NCBI RefSeq assembly: GCF_003947415.1
Contig: NZ_QHKL01000011.1
Coordinates: forward strand, 1 to 64,000
Origin: Amycolatopsis sp. WAC 01376
GTDB taxonomy: Bacteria > Actinomycetota > Actinomycetes > Mycobacteriales > Pseudonocardiaceae
Length of the DNA stretch: 64,000 bases
Direction: 5' to 3'
The notes under the pieces are model-generated. The model saw only the letters and a program-made list of their open reading frames with translations, was not told the origin of the DNA and searched no databases. The first letter of the stretch is position 1; every line of letters begins with the position of its first letter. Position numbers and translations under genes: made by a program. Below are positions 25,992 through 34,443 of the stretch, in pieces.

Positions 25992-26052
25992 CGACTTTGC
26001 CGGGACCCTGACCTAGGCGCCTGGGTACAGAAAGGGGTCCTTCACGTACTTC
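25992..26052. repeat. Inverted, partly decayed copy of the palindrome D unit
   Basis: The first 21 bp are the exact complement of 25595-25615. It continues into AAAGGGGTCCTTCACGTACT, which resembles one arm of palindrome D, but the other arm has been lost or worn down (GGGTACAG). This looks like decay by deletion of one hairpin arm. Confidence 0.65.
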
Positions 26053-26057
26053 GGCAA

Positions 26058-26220
26058 GGCGTGACTCGCGTGTTTACAGACGTAACTCGCGTGCCTGGAC
26101 GCCGCACTCGAGAGTGCGGAGTCTGAACACGCGAGTTACGTCTGTAAACACGCGAGATCCGGGTCCGAGTACGCGAGTACGGCGCCGCGTCACCCAGCCC
26201 GCCGTCTCGCCCGCGACACG
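26058..26220. repeat. Interspersed repeat C, copy 2 (163 bp, inverted)
   Basis: Reverse complement of the 163-bp block at 9125-9287, with about 85% identity over the full length by eye, including the unit-poor end (CGTGTCGCGGGCGAGACGG). The centre reads CTCGAGAG. It lies 31 bases beyond the stop of the oxidoreductase gene. Confidence 0.85.
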
Positions 26221-26251
26221 CCACCTTCGCCTTACCCCTCAATAACCCCCG

Positions 26252-29200
26252 TCAGCCGTTCACGCCGAGCCGGTCCCCCGGCGCGAGCTCGGCGAGGAGC
26301 GCGGCCTGTTCCCGGCGGTAGGCCTCGACATTCGCCAGTTTGACGTCTTCGTAGCCGCGGACCAGATCGGGCAACTCGGCCAGCGCCAGGAGCCTGCCGC
26401 GATCGGCGTCCTCGGTTCCGAAAGCGGCGAGAATCGTTTCCCGGTACTGCGTGACGAGTTCCCGCTCCACCTTCCGGACGTGTGCCTTGCCGAACGGGTC
26501 CCAGCGCGTGCCGCGCAGTCTCCGCGCGGCACGCAGCGCGACGAACACCGGGCGGAACTTCGGGCCCAGCGCGATCTTCCGCTTCATTCCCAGCGCGCGG
26601 AGCACGGGCGGGTGCAGACGGTAGGCGTAGCGGCTGCCCACCCCGAACTCCGCCTCGATCCCGGCGAGCACGGCGGGATCGAGCGAGAGCCGCGCGACCT
26701 CGTACTCGTCCTTGTAGGCCATCAGTTTGTGCAGGTTGCGAGCCACCGCTTCGGTGACGGCGCTCGACTCCCCTTCCAGCACCCGGACGCGCTCGACGAA
26801 CCCGGCGTATTCCCGCGCGTAGCGAGCGTCCTGGTACTGGACGAGTTCGGGCACGCGGATGTCCAGCAGGCGCGCCAGTTCCGAACCCGGCTCCGCGTGC
26901 ACGAGCGCGCGGGCACGCAGGGCGGCCGCCGACGGGGCCGGTGTCGCGGCGACGGCGGGAGGGGCGACAGCGGCGTGCAGTCCGTCGGGATCGGCGACGA
27001 GCTGCCTGCCGCGGCGGAACGCCTGGAGGTTGCCCGCGACGGCGACGCCGTTGAGTTCGATCGCGCGTTCCAGGCTCGCCGCGTCCAGCGGGATGGCGCC
27101 GGTCTGGTGTGCCGCGCCGAGTTGGAGGATGTTGGCGAACTGGTCGTCGTCGAACAGGGTTTCCGCCAGTGCCCGCGCGTCGAGCGCCACGGTGCGCGCC
27201 GCGCTCTCCGAGATCGCGCCCCGCACGGCCGCCGCGTCGGGGAAGGACACGGTGGTGTCGACGACCATCCGGCCGGTCGGCACCTCGGTCGTGGAGACCA
27301 CGGCGGTGGTCCGGCCGGGGTCCGTCACCGTCAGATTCGCGGGGTCCGCGCCGACGAGGACGTCACAGGACAGGTAGAGATCGCATTCCCCGGCCGCGAG
27401 TTTCGGGGCCTGCGGTGTCGGCTCGGCGGTGATCTTCAGATCCGAGACGACGGCGCCGCCCTTCTGCGCGAGCCCCGTCTGGTCCAGGGTCCGGACCTGC
27501 CTGCCCTCGATCACGGCGGCCGTGGCGAGGATCTGCGCGACGGTGACCACGCCGGTCCCGCCGACACCGGTGATCCGCACGGTGAAGTCGGTGCCGCTGG
27601 TCTCGGGCTCCGGCAGTTCGGCCGCGGTGATCTCCGCGAGCCGCGCCCGGTGTTTGCGCCCGGTGGGCAGCACCGTCATGAACGACGGGCAGTCGCCCGC
27701 CAGGCACGAATAGTCCACATTGCATGACGACTGGTGGATCGCGGTCTTGCGGCCGAACTCGGTGTTGACCGGCTGCACGGACAGGCAGTTCGACTTCTCA
27801 CCGCAGTCGCCGCACCCCTCGCACACCCGCTCGTTGATCACGACCTTGGCGGCCGGGGTCTCCAGCTTGCCGCGACGGCGTTTGCGGCGCTTTTCCGCGG
27901 CGCATTCCTGGTCGTGGATGAGCACGGTCACCCCGGGGACACGCGCGAGTTCCTCTTGGGTGCTCAGCAGTTCGTCGCGGTGACGGACCTCGACGCCGTC
28001 GGGCAGCCGGACGCCGCGGAACCGCTTCGGCTCGTCACTGGTGATGACCACCTTGGCGACGCCTTCGACCAGCAGCAGCGACGCGAGCCGCTCCACCGGC
28101 AGCCCGCCGACGGCGTCCTGTCCGCCCGTCATCGCGACGGTCGCGTTGTAGAGGATCTTGTAGGTGATGTTCACCCCGGCGGCCACCGCGGCCCGCACCG
28201 CCAGGCTGCCGGAATGGGTGAACGTGCCGTCGCCGATGTTCTGCACGAAATGCGAGGCGTCGACGAACGGCTCCATCCCGAGCCACTGCGCACCCTCTCC
28301 GCCCATCTGGGTCAGGCCGACCACGTCCCCGACCTGTTCCGGTTCCATGAACAACGCCATCGCGTGACAGCCGATGCCGCCGCCCACCACCGTGCCCTCC
28401 GGCACCTTGGTCGAGGAGTTGTGCGGGCAGCCGGAACAGAAGTACGGCGTCCTGGTCAGCAACGGCACCGAGATGCGCTCACGGCGTCGTCGCTGCCGCC
28501 ACGCGGTCACCGACGGGATCTCGTGGTGCTCGCTCAGCCGCGCGGCCAGCACTCTCGCGATGGCGTCCGGGTCGAGTTCGCCGAGTTCGGTGCACAGGGT
28601 GCGGCCGTCCGGACCGGTCTTGCCGTGCACGGCGGGCGCTCCGGCGGTGCCGTACAGCACCTCCTTGATCGCCGACTCGACGAAGGAACGCTTCTCCTCC
28701 ACCACGACGATCTCGCTCAGGCCGTCGGCGAACCGGCGGATGATCGACGGTTCGAGCGGGTGGATGACGCCGAGTTTGAGGATCCGGATCCCGTGCCGGG
28801 ACAACGCGCCGGCGTCCAAGCCGAGCAGCCGCAGCGCCTGCATCAGGTCCAGATAGGACTTTCCGGCGGTGACGATGCCGACGCGGTCCGCGGGTCCTTC
28901 CTGGACGATCCGGTTGACCCCGCTCGCGCGCACGTACTCGACGGCCAGCGGCAGGCGTTCGGTGTACAGGCTGCGTTCGAGCGCCATCAACGTGGTGCCG
29001 AGCAGCCGGGAGCTGGGCTTGTGCCGGTACGCGGGCATGGCCAGCTCCGGCGCCGTCCACCGCGGCCGGACGTGCGCGGTGCCCGCGGCGTCGGCCACGT
29101 TCGCCACGAGTTTCATCGACGACCACAGCCCGCTCGCCCTGGACAGCTCGACGGCGTGCAGGCCGAAGTCCAGCACGTCCTGCGAGTCGGCGGGGAAGAA

Positions 29201-29701
29201 CACCGGCATGGCAAGGTCGGCCAGCGCGAGCTCGGAGGCGCAAGGCACCGACGAGGACTTGGCGTTCGGGTCGTCGCCGACCAGCGCCACCGCGCCGCCC
29301 GCCGGATCGGTACCCGCGAGGTTGGCGTGCCGCAGGGCGTCGGTCGCCCGGTCGAGGCCGGGTGCCTTGCCGTACCAGAACCCGGTGACCCCGCCGCGCG
29401 ACGAGCCGACCGACGCGGTGAGCTGGCTGCCCATCACCGCCGTCGCGGCGATTTCCTCGTTGAGGCCGGGGCGGTGCACGACGTCGTGCTTCTCCAGCAG
29501 GACGGAGCGGCGGCCGAGCTCGAGGTCGTACCCGGCCAGCGGGGAACCCTCGTACCCGGAGACGAACACGGCGGGGGACGCCCCGGCGGCGCGGTCGTGC
29601 CGCACCCGGTCGAACAGCATCCGGACCAGGGCCTGGACCCCGCTGAGGTAGACGGTGCCGTCTTCCCGCAGATACCGGTCCTCCAACGTGAACTGCTCCA
29701 C
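26252..29701 (-). CDS. Indolepyruvate ferredoxin oxidoreductase family protein, alpha-gamma fusion
   Basis: 1149 residues. It should oxidise branched or aromatic 2-oxo acids (such as indolepyruvate) to acyl-CoA with ferredoxin reduction. The TPP-binding part has CSGCPHNSSTKVPEG and GGGIGCHAM, and MGGEGAQWLGMEPF. A cysteine-rich section (CEGCGDCGEKSNC ... CNVDYSCLAGDC, about 640-685) suits iron-sulfur clusters. The C-terminal gamma-type domain begins GVGGTGVVTVAQILATAA and has TGLAQKGGAVVSD. GTG at 29701 is preferred because AAGGAGG lies 8 bases upstream; an earlier GTG at 29722 would overlap it. The divergent Lrp gene is a natural regulator, as such regulators often sense amino acids. Confidence 0.92.
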   Translation of the reverse strand: MEQFTLEDRYLREDGTVYLSGVQALVRMLFDRVRHDRAAGASPAVFVSGYEGSPLAGYDLELGRRSVLLEKHDVVHRPGLNEEIAATAVMGSQLTASVGSSRGGVTGFWYGKAPGLDRATDALRHANLAGTDPAGGAVALVGDDPNAKSSSVPCASELALADLAMPVFFPADSQDVLDFGLHAVELSRASGLWSSMKLVANVADAAGTAHVRPRWTAPELAMPAYRHKPSSRLLGTTLMALERSLYTERLPLAVEYVRASGVNRIVQEGPADRVGIVTAGKSYLDLMQALRLLGLDAGALSRHGIRILKLGVIHPLEPSIIRRFADGLSEIVVVEEKRSFVESAIKEVLYGTAGAPAVHGKTGPDGRTLCTELGELDPDAIARVLAARLSEHHEIPSVTAWRQRRRRERISVPLLTRTPYFCSGCPHNSSTKVPEGTVVGGGIGCHAMALFMEPEQVGDVVGLTQMGGEGAQWLGMEPFVDASHFVQNIGDGTFTHSGSLAVRAAVAAGVNITYKILYNATVAMTGGQDAVGGLPVERLASLLLVEGVAKVVITSDEPKRFRGVRLPDGVEVRHRDELLSTQEELARVPGVTVLIHDQECAAEKRRKRRRGKLETPAAKVVINERVCEGCGDCGEKSNCLSVQPVNTEFGRKTAIHQSSCNVDYSCLAGDCPSFMTVLPTGRKHRARLAEITAAELPEPETSGTDFTVRITGVGGTGVVTVAQILATAAVIEGRQVRTLDQTGLAQKGGAVVSDLKITAEPTPQAPKLAAGECDLYLSCDVLVGADPANLTVTDPGRTTAVVSTTEVPTGRMVVDTTVSFPDAAAVRGAISESAARTVALDARALAETLFDDDQFANILQLGAAHQTGAIPLDAASLERAIELNGVAVAGNLQAFRRGRQLVADPDGLHAAVAPPAVAATPAPSAAALRARALVHAEPGSELARLLDIRVPELVQYQDARYAREYAGFVERVRVLEGESSAVTEAVARNLHKLMAYKDEYEVARLSLDPAVLAGIEAEFGVGSRYAYRLHPPVLRALGMKRKIALGPKFRPVFVALRAARRLRGTRWDPFGKAHVRKVERELVTQYRETILAAFGTEDADRGRLLALAELPDLVRGYEDVKLANVEAYRREQAALLAELAPGDRLGVNG

Positions 29702-29863
29702 CAGACCTGCCTCCTTCGGCACCCCCGTGCGACGTCACGACAGGAGACCCGACCGCGCGGGCCGTCGCAACAAGCGGCAGTCTATTGACCCTCAGCACGC
29801 AAAAAATCCGGCCTATCCTCACCGCTGGCCGATATCTGTTGCGTCTGCGTACCATCCTGGCTC
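29702..29863. promoter_or_regulatory. Divergent promoter region, oxidoreductase and Lrp genes
   Basis: This 162-bp gap contains AAGGAGG for the oxidoreductase and A/T-richer patches (TCTATTGACC, CAAAAAATCC). No exact long palindrome is evident. The Lrp protein most likely binds here, but this is inference. Confidence 0.45.
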
Positions 29864-30334
29864 ATGGCGGACCAGCTCATCGACGAGACCGATCGCGAAA
29901 TCCTCGAACTGCTGCGGGAGGACGCCCGGCGCACCCTCGGCGACATCGGGGCCCGCGTCACGCTCTCGACCGCGGCGGTCAAACGCCGCATCGACCGCAT
30001 GCAGGAGGCCGGCGTCATCGTCGGCTACACCGTCCAGATCGACCACGCCAAACTCGGCTGGGCCATCGAGGCGTTCACCGAACTGCGCTTCACCGGGACC
30101 ACGAAGGTCGGCGAGATCGTCCGCACCACCACCCGGATGCCCGAAGCCCAGGCGGTGTTCACCATCGCGGGCGACCCCGACGCGCTCGTCTGGCTGCGGG
30201 TGCGGGACATGGGCCACCTGCAGCAGACCATCGACGAGATCCGGCGGCACCACCAGGTGACGGGCACGAAGACCCTGATGGTCCTGGACTCCTGGACACG
30301 CGGGCAGCAGTGGCCGCACCCCGGCGACACCTGA
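29864..30334 (+). CDS. Lrp/AsnC family transcriptional regulator
   Basis: 156 residues. The N-terminal winged HTH (DETDREILELLREDARRTLG, about 7-60; IGARVTLSTAAVKRRIDRM) and the C-terminal RAM ligand-binding domain (about 75-150; VFTIAGDPDALVWLRV) are both complete. ATG with no clear ribosome binding site, so it may be translated from a leaderless message. Divergent from the 2-oxo-acid oxidoreductase; feedback control of that gene by an amino acid is the likely role. Confidence 0.9.
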   Translation: MADQLIDETDREILELLREDARRTLGDIGARVTLSTAAVKRRIDRMQEAGVIVGYTVQIDHAKLGWAIEAFTELRFTGTTKVGEIVRTTTRMPEAQAVFTIAGDPDALVWLRVRDMGHLQQTIDEIRRHHQVTGTKTLMVLDSWTRGQQWPHPGDT

Positions 30335-30346
30335 GCCGCCGTGTTC

Positions 30347-30413
30347 GCTCTCCAATCACGCGAGTTCCGCCTCTGATCACGCGAGTTACGCCTTCAATCA
30401 CGCGAGCTACGCG
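30347..30413. repeat. Interspersed repeat C, short array of three units
   Basis: Three direct units CCAATCACGCGAGTTCC, TGATCACGCGAGTTACG and TCAATCACGCGAGCTACG, all in one sense, between the convergent Lrp and WYL genes. The TCA of the third unit supplies the stop codon of the WYL gene at 30394-30396. Confidence 0.8.
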
Positions 30414-31365
30414 AAAGGCTCCCCCGCAGAAGCCGTTCCCCGGTCCGCGCGAGGTACTCACCGAACTCCGCCGGTTCCTCCACCGTGAACTCGATGTCGG
30501 TGAGGGTCAAGACGACAGCCAGCCATTCGAAGGAATCGACGTACGCGACGTAGCGGCAGCGGTGGTCGCCGAGGGCTTCGAAACTCCCGTCGATTCGGTG
30601 GAGCCGGGCCGCGGCCTCCTCCGCGCCGACGTCCAGGGTCAGCGTGACCCGGAGCGATTTCGGGCTGTGGAAGCGTTCTTGGAGGTGAGCCGCGACGTCG
30701 TCGACGGGCAGTGCGCGGGGCTCGAAGGCCACGTCGGTCGTCTTCGGCTCGGCGATCCGGTCGAGGCGGAAGCTGCGCCAATCCCGTCTGCCGAGGTCCC
30801 ACGCGTAGAGGTACCACCGCCTGCCGAGCTGGACGAGACGCATCGGCTCGACCGTCCGTGACGACGGGCCGTCCTTCGCCGTGTACGCGAACTCGAGGCA
30901 CCGTCGGGCCGCGATCGCCGCGGCGAGGACGTTCAGGACATCCTGAGTGACCCGCAGTGGTTCACCCGTCCCGAATTCGACCGCGGCGAGCATCGCGTCG
31001 GTCCGTTTTCGCAGCGCCGCGGGCAGGACACGCCGGAGTTTCGCGGCGGCGCGGTCCGCCGATTCGGCGGTCAGGTCGACGCCGGTTCCGCCGGCCGCGG
31101 CGAGCCGCAGCCCGAGCACGGTGGCGATGGCCTCGTCGTGTTCCAGCATGAGCGGCGGCAGCGCGGTGCCCGCGACGAGACGGTAGTTGCCGCCCGGGCC
31201 ACGGCTGCTCTCGACGGGATAGCCCAGGCCGCGGAGGTGGTCGATGTCGCGGCGAAGCGTGCGGGGCGGGACTTCCATGGCCGTCGCGAGTTCGGCGGCG
31301 GGCCACTGGCGGCCGGACTGCAGGAGCGATAACAGCCGCAGCATCCGTTCCCGTGGTGCCGTCAT
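30394..31365 (-). CDS. YafY-type WYL-domain transcriptional regulator
   Basis: 323 residues. N-terminal DeoR-like winged helix (RERMLRLLSLLQSGRQWPAA ... PPRTLRRDIDHLRGLGYPV, about 5-60), a helical linker, and the WYL ligand-binding domain (about 145-225; RRWYLYAWDLGRRDWRSFRL). Such regulators sense nucleic acids or small ligands and act near repair and drug-resistance genes. ATG at 31365 has GGGAGG 5 bases upstream. It is divergent from a UvrA-like ATPase with a perfect palindrome between them. Its last codons run into repeat C, whose TCA gives the stop, suggesting that the repeat trimmed or replaced the original 3' end. Confidence 0.9.
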   Translation of the reverse strand: MTAPRERMLRLLSLLQSGRQWPAAELATAMEVPPRTLRRDIDHLRGLGYPVESSRGPGGNYRLVAGTALPPLMLEHDEAIATVLGLRLAAAGGTGVDLTAESADRAAAKLRRVLPAALRKRTDAMLAAVEFGTGEPLRVTQDVLNVLAAAIAARRCLEFAYTAKDGPSSRTVEPMRLVQLGRRWYLYAWDLGRRDWRSFRLDRIAEPKTTDVAFEPRALPVDDVAAHLQERFHSPKSLRVTLTLDVGAEEAAARLHRIDGSFEALGDHRCRYVAYVDSFEWLAVVLTLTDIEFTVEEPAEFGEYLARTGERLLRGSLSRSSRD

Positions 31366-31381
31366 GACGCCTCCCGTTAAT

Positions 31382-31402
31382 TGTGGCCGTAAACCGGCCA
31401 CA
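31382..31402. promoter_or_regulatory. Candidate operator between WYL regulator and UvrA-like gene
   Basis: Perfect palindrome TGTGGCCG-TAAAC-CGGCCACA. It lies 17 bp from the WYL start and 20 bp from the UvrA-like start, over the expected -35 region of the latter (TAGCCT at 31411-31416 could be a -10 for a leaderless message). Most likely the WYL protein binding site controlling both genes. Confidence 0.65.
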
Positions 31403-31422
31403 TCTCATCGTAGCCTCGGTTC

Positions 31423-33771
31423 ATGGCGAAAGTTCGAGATGAGCGTGGCCGGTGGATCACGGTGGAAGGGGCCCGGACGAACAACCTCCGCGACGTGTCG
31501 GTGCGGGTGCCGAAACACCGGCTGACGGTGTTCACCGGCGTGTCGGGGTCGGGGAAGTCGTCGCTGGCGTTCGACACGATCGCGGCCGAAGCCGAGCGCC
31601 TGGTCACCGGGAGCTATCCCGCCTTCGTCCGGAACCGGCTCCCCCAGCATCCGCCCGCCGACGTCGACCGGATCGACGGGCTGGTCTTCACCACGATCGT
31701 CGATCAACGGCGGTTCACCGGGAACGCGCGGTCCACCGTGGGCACGGCGAGCGACATCGGGCCGCTGTTGCGCGTGCTGTTCTCCCGCCTCGGCAAGCCG
31801 GGCGCCGGGTTCTCGCCCGCCTACTCGTTCAACGATCCCGCCGGGATGTGCCCGCGCTGCGAAGGGCTCGGCATGGTCGACGACATCGATCTCGACCGGC
31901 TGCTCGACCGCTCGCGGAGCCTGCGCGAAGGCGCCGTGCGCTTCCCGACCTTCGCCCCCGGGACCTACCGGTGGAAACGGCTCGTCCACTCCGGACTCGT
32001 CGACCCCGATGTCCCGTTGGGACGGTTACCGGCGGCGAAGCTCGACACCCTGCTGCACGCCGAAGGACTGCGCCTCGACGATCCCGGCTCCGACTACCCC
32101 AAGCACGGCGTTTTCGACGGCATCGTCCCGCGGCTGCGGGACTCGTACCTGCGCAAGACGCCGTCGCGCCTCACCGCCGAGGAACAGGAGGGACTCGCCG
32201 GCGTCGTCAGCCGTGGCGTCTGCCCGGAGTGCGAAGGAACCCGACTTTCCGAGGCCGCGCGCGGCAGCCTGATCGACGGGCGGTCCATCGCGGACTGGTC
32301 GGCGATGCCGGTCGGCGATCTGCGTGACGTCGTCGCGGCGATACGCGATCCGTCGGTGGCGCCGCTGGTGCAGGCGATCAAGGAACGCCTCGACGCGCTG
32401 GATTCGGTCGGCCTCGGCTACCTCAGCCTCTCCAGGGAATCGAGGACGCTTTCCGGCGGCGAAGCCCAGCGCGTCAAGATCGTCCGTCACCTCGGCAGCG
32501 CGCTCAGCGACGTCTGCTACGTGTTCGACGAGCCCAGCACCGGCCTGCATCCGCACGACGTGCACCGGCTGCTCGAACTGCTGGCCGAACTCCGCGACGC
32601 GCACAACACGATCCTCGTGGTCGAACACCATCCCGCGGTCATCGCGGCGGCCGACCACGTCATCGATCTCGGACCGTCCGGCGGCGACGGCGGCGGACGC
32701 GTCCAGTTCGAAGGCGCCCCTCGCGAGCTCGCCACGGCCGGCACCGAAACCGGACGGATTCTCGCTGCCCCGCTCCACTTCCGCGAGCGGCCCCGCACCG
32801 CCCGCGGAGCCGTGACGATCTCCGGCGCCCGCAGCCACAACCTGCGTGACATCACCGTCGACATTCCGCTCGGTGTCCTGACCGTCGTCTCGGGTGTCGC
32901 CGGATCCGGAAAGAGCACCCTGATCACCGGCGAACTCCCCCGGCGGCATCCCGATTTCCTCGTCGTCGAACAGGCTCCGCTGCGCGGTGGCATCCGCTCC
33001 ACCCCGGCCACGGTGCTCGGTGTCGCCGAACCCGTCCGCGAAGCCTTCGGCAAGGCCACGGGGAAGAATCCGTCGTGGTTCAGCGCCAACGGCCGGGGAG
33101 GCTGCCCGGTCTGCAAGGGAAAGGGCGTCATCGTCACCGATCTCGCGTTCCTCGACGACGTCCAGACCGGCTGCGACGCCTGCGGCGGCACCCGGTTCAA
33201 CCCTGCCGCGCTCGACGCGCGCCTGAACGGCCGGACCATCGCCGACGTCCTGGCGATGAACCCCGCCGACGCCGCCGCCCTGTTCGGCGAGGGGTCCCCC
33301 ATCGCGCGGCGGTTGCGCTGGCTGGACCGGGTCGGGCTCGGCTACCTCACGATCGGACAGGGCCTCGACACCTTGTCCGGCGGCGAACGGCAGCGGCTGC
33401 TGCTCGCCCGTCACCTCGCCGACGCGGGTCCCGCGGACGAACTGCGCCTGATCCTCGACGAACCCACCGCCGGACTGCACGGCAGCGACGTCGACCGGCT
33501 GCTCACCCTTTGCGACGAGCTGGTCGACGGGGGCGCGACGCTCGTCCTGATCGAACACGACCAACGGGTGATCGCGCACGCCGACCACGTCATCGACATC
33601 GGACCGGGCGCGGGCGCCGACGGCGGGACGGTCGTGTTCGAGGGCACGCCGTCGGCTCTGGCCGAGGACTCCGCGTCGCTCACCGGCCGTCATCTGCGAA
33701 CGCGTTCCCGGCGCCGGACGGCGCCGGGAACACCCACCCGCCCGGGAACAGTTCCCGGGCGAGCGCGATGA
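31423..33771 (+). CDS. UvrA-like ABC ATPase (UvrA2/DrrC type)
   Basis: 782 residues, against about 950 for housekeeping UvrA. Two ABC halves: Walker A GVSGSGKSSL (about 40) and GVAGSGKSTL (about 492), signatures LSGGEAQRVKI and LSGGERQRLLL, Walker B YVFDEPSTGLHP and LILDEPTAGLHG. Zinc-type cysteine pairs CPRCEGLG, CPECEGT, CPVCKGKG and CDACGGT are all present. It binds DNA and hydrolyses ATP; short UvrA-like proteins of this type give tolerance to DNA-intercalating or alkylating compounds, often self-made antibiotics. ATG lacks a clear ribosome site. The C-terminal tail (RTAPGTPTRPGTVPGRAR) is encoded by two hairpins and looks like an added end. Confidence 0.87.
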   Translation: MAKVRDERGRWITVEGARTNNLRDVSVRVPKHRLTVFTGVSGSGKSSLAFDTIAAEAERLVTGSYPAFVRNRLPQHPPADVDRIDGLVFTTIVDQRRFTGNARSTVGTASDIGPLLRVLFSRLGKPGAGFSPAYSFNDPAGMCPRCEGLGMVDDIDLDRLLDRSRSLREGAVRFPTFAPGTYRWKRLVHSGLVDPDVPLGRLPAAKLDTLLHAEGLRLDDPGSDYPKHGVFDGIVPRLRDSYLRKTPSRLTAEEQEGLAGVVSRGVCPECEGTRLSEAARGSLIDGRSIADWSAMPVGDLRDVVAAIRDPSVAPLVQAIKERLDALDSVGLGYLSLSRESRTLSGGEAQRVKIVRHLGSALSDVCYVFDEPSTGLHPHDVHRLLELLAELRDAHNTILVVEHHPAVIAAADHVIDLGPSGGDGGGRVQFEGAPRELATAGTETGRILAAPLHFRERPRTARGAVTISGARSHNLRDITVDIPLGVLTVVSGVAGSGKSTLITGELPRRHPDFLVVEQAPLRGGIRSTPATVLGVAEPVREAFGKATGKNPSWFSANGRGGCPVCKGKGVIVTDLAFLDDVQTGCDACGGTRFNPAALDARLNGRTIADVLAMNPADAAALFGEGSPIARRLRWLDRVGLGYLTIGQGLDTLSGGERQRLLLARHLADAGPADELRLILDEPTAGLHGSDVDRLLTLCDELVDGGATLVLIEHDQRVIAHADHVIDIGPGAGADGGTVVFEGTPSALAEDSASLTGRHLRTRSRRRTAPGTPTRPGTVPGRAR
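33704..33761. repeat. Two perfect hairpins inside the 3' end of the UvrA-like gene
   Basis: GTTCCCGGCGCC / GGCGCCGGGAAC (33704-33731) and CGCCCGGGAAC / GTTCCCGGGCG (33739-33761), with 4- and 1-base loops. Their arms are related to each other (GTTCCCGG). The stop codon is 8 bases after the second. They may terminate transcription while being translated. Confidence 0.8.
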
Positions 33772-33833
33772 TTCCCGATCCTGCTTTGCCCGACACGCCG
33801 GTACCGAACAGTTCTTCGCCCGAATTCGCGTTA

Positions 33834-34403
33834 CTAGCCGACAAGCTCGCAGGCTTTGTTGGCCTTCATCGCCGGGTCGAGGCCGGGAACCTTGCCGGTC
33901 TCGACGACGGACCTGTGCGAAACCAAGTCGATCCCGATCACGTGGAGGGACGACTGGGCGTAGTCGACACCACCCTTCGGAAGCAGCGCCAGCGACTCGG
34001 TGACCTGTTTCCGCACCTTCCGGTAGAAGGCAAGCTCGCCGGCGGCGAGCGTGTTGGCCTCCTGCGCCGGCGGGGCGGCCGGTGGCAGCTTCTCCAGTCC
34101 TCCGATCGCCGCCGCCAGCGTGGTGTCCAGTTTGGTCAGCGAAGCCGCCGCCTTCGGCAGATCCGCCTCGGTCTTGATCTCGAACCCCTTGGCCAGCGTG
34201 TAGACGATCAGTCGCATGTCCTTGACCGCACCGCAGTAGCCGCCCGCCCAGGAGACGAGTGCGGGATCCGGACCGGTCGGGGACGGCGCCGCCGTCGACG
34301 GGGCGAGCGACGGCTCCGGCGGATTCGCACCGCACCCCGCCAGCAAGCAGCCGGCGGCAAGCGCCATGGTCACTCGAATTCGCGCTTCCGCCCGGATCTT
34401 CAT
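33834..34403 (-). CDS. Small putative lipoprotein of unknown function
   Basis: 189 residues. A basic N-terminus, hydrophobic segment and lipobox LLAGC (Cys at about 24) predict lipid anchoring outside the membrane. A Ser/Pro/Thr-rich linker (about 28-45) leads to a helical domain with one conserved-looking Cys pair (GGYCGAVKD and NKACELVG) that could form a disulfide. No enzyme motif or known family is recognised. A downstream ATG at 34367 would shorten the leader but keep the lipobox. It lies between the convergent UvrA-like gene and the YidC gene on its own strand. Confidence 0.7.
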   Translation of the reverse strand: MKIRAEARIRVTMALAAGCLLAGCGANPPEPSLAPSTAAPSPTGPDPALVSWAGGYCGAVKDMRLIVYTLAKGFEIKTEADLPKAAASLTKLDTTLAAAIGGLEKLPPAAPPAQEANTLAAGELAFYRKVRKQVTESLALLPKGGVDYAQSSLHVIGIDLVSHRSVVETGKVPGLDPAMKANKACELVG

Positions 34404-34443
34404 CCGGCCGAGGGTAAACCGGTCACGCGGGACCGGTCCCCCG

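Noticed and set aside
27734..29788. A 684-codon plus-strand frame over the oxidoreductase
   Set aside because: Antisense shadow; the minus frame has complete TPP and Fe-S motifs.
30394..31401. Longer start for the WYL regulator at 31401
   Set aside because: It would cover the palindromic operator, and the ATG at 31365 has a strong ribosome site.
32026..34335. A 769-codon minus-strand frame opposite the UvrA-like gene
   Set aside because: Crosses a real lipoprotein gene in another frame and has no domain.
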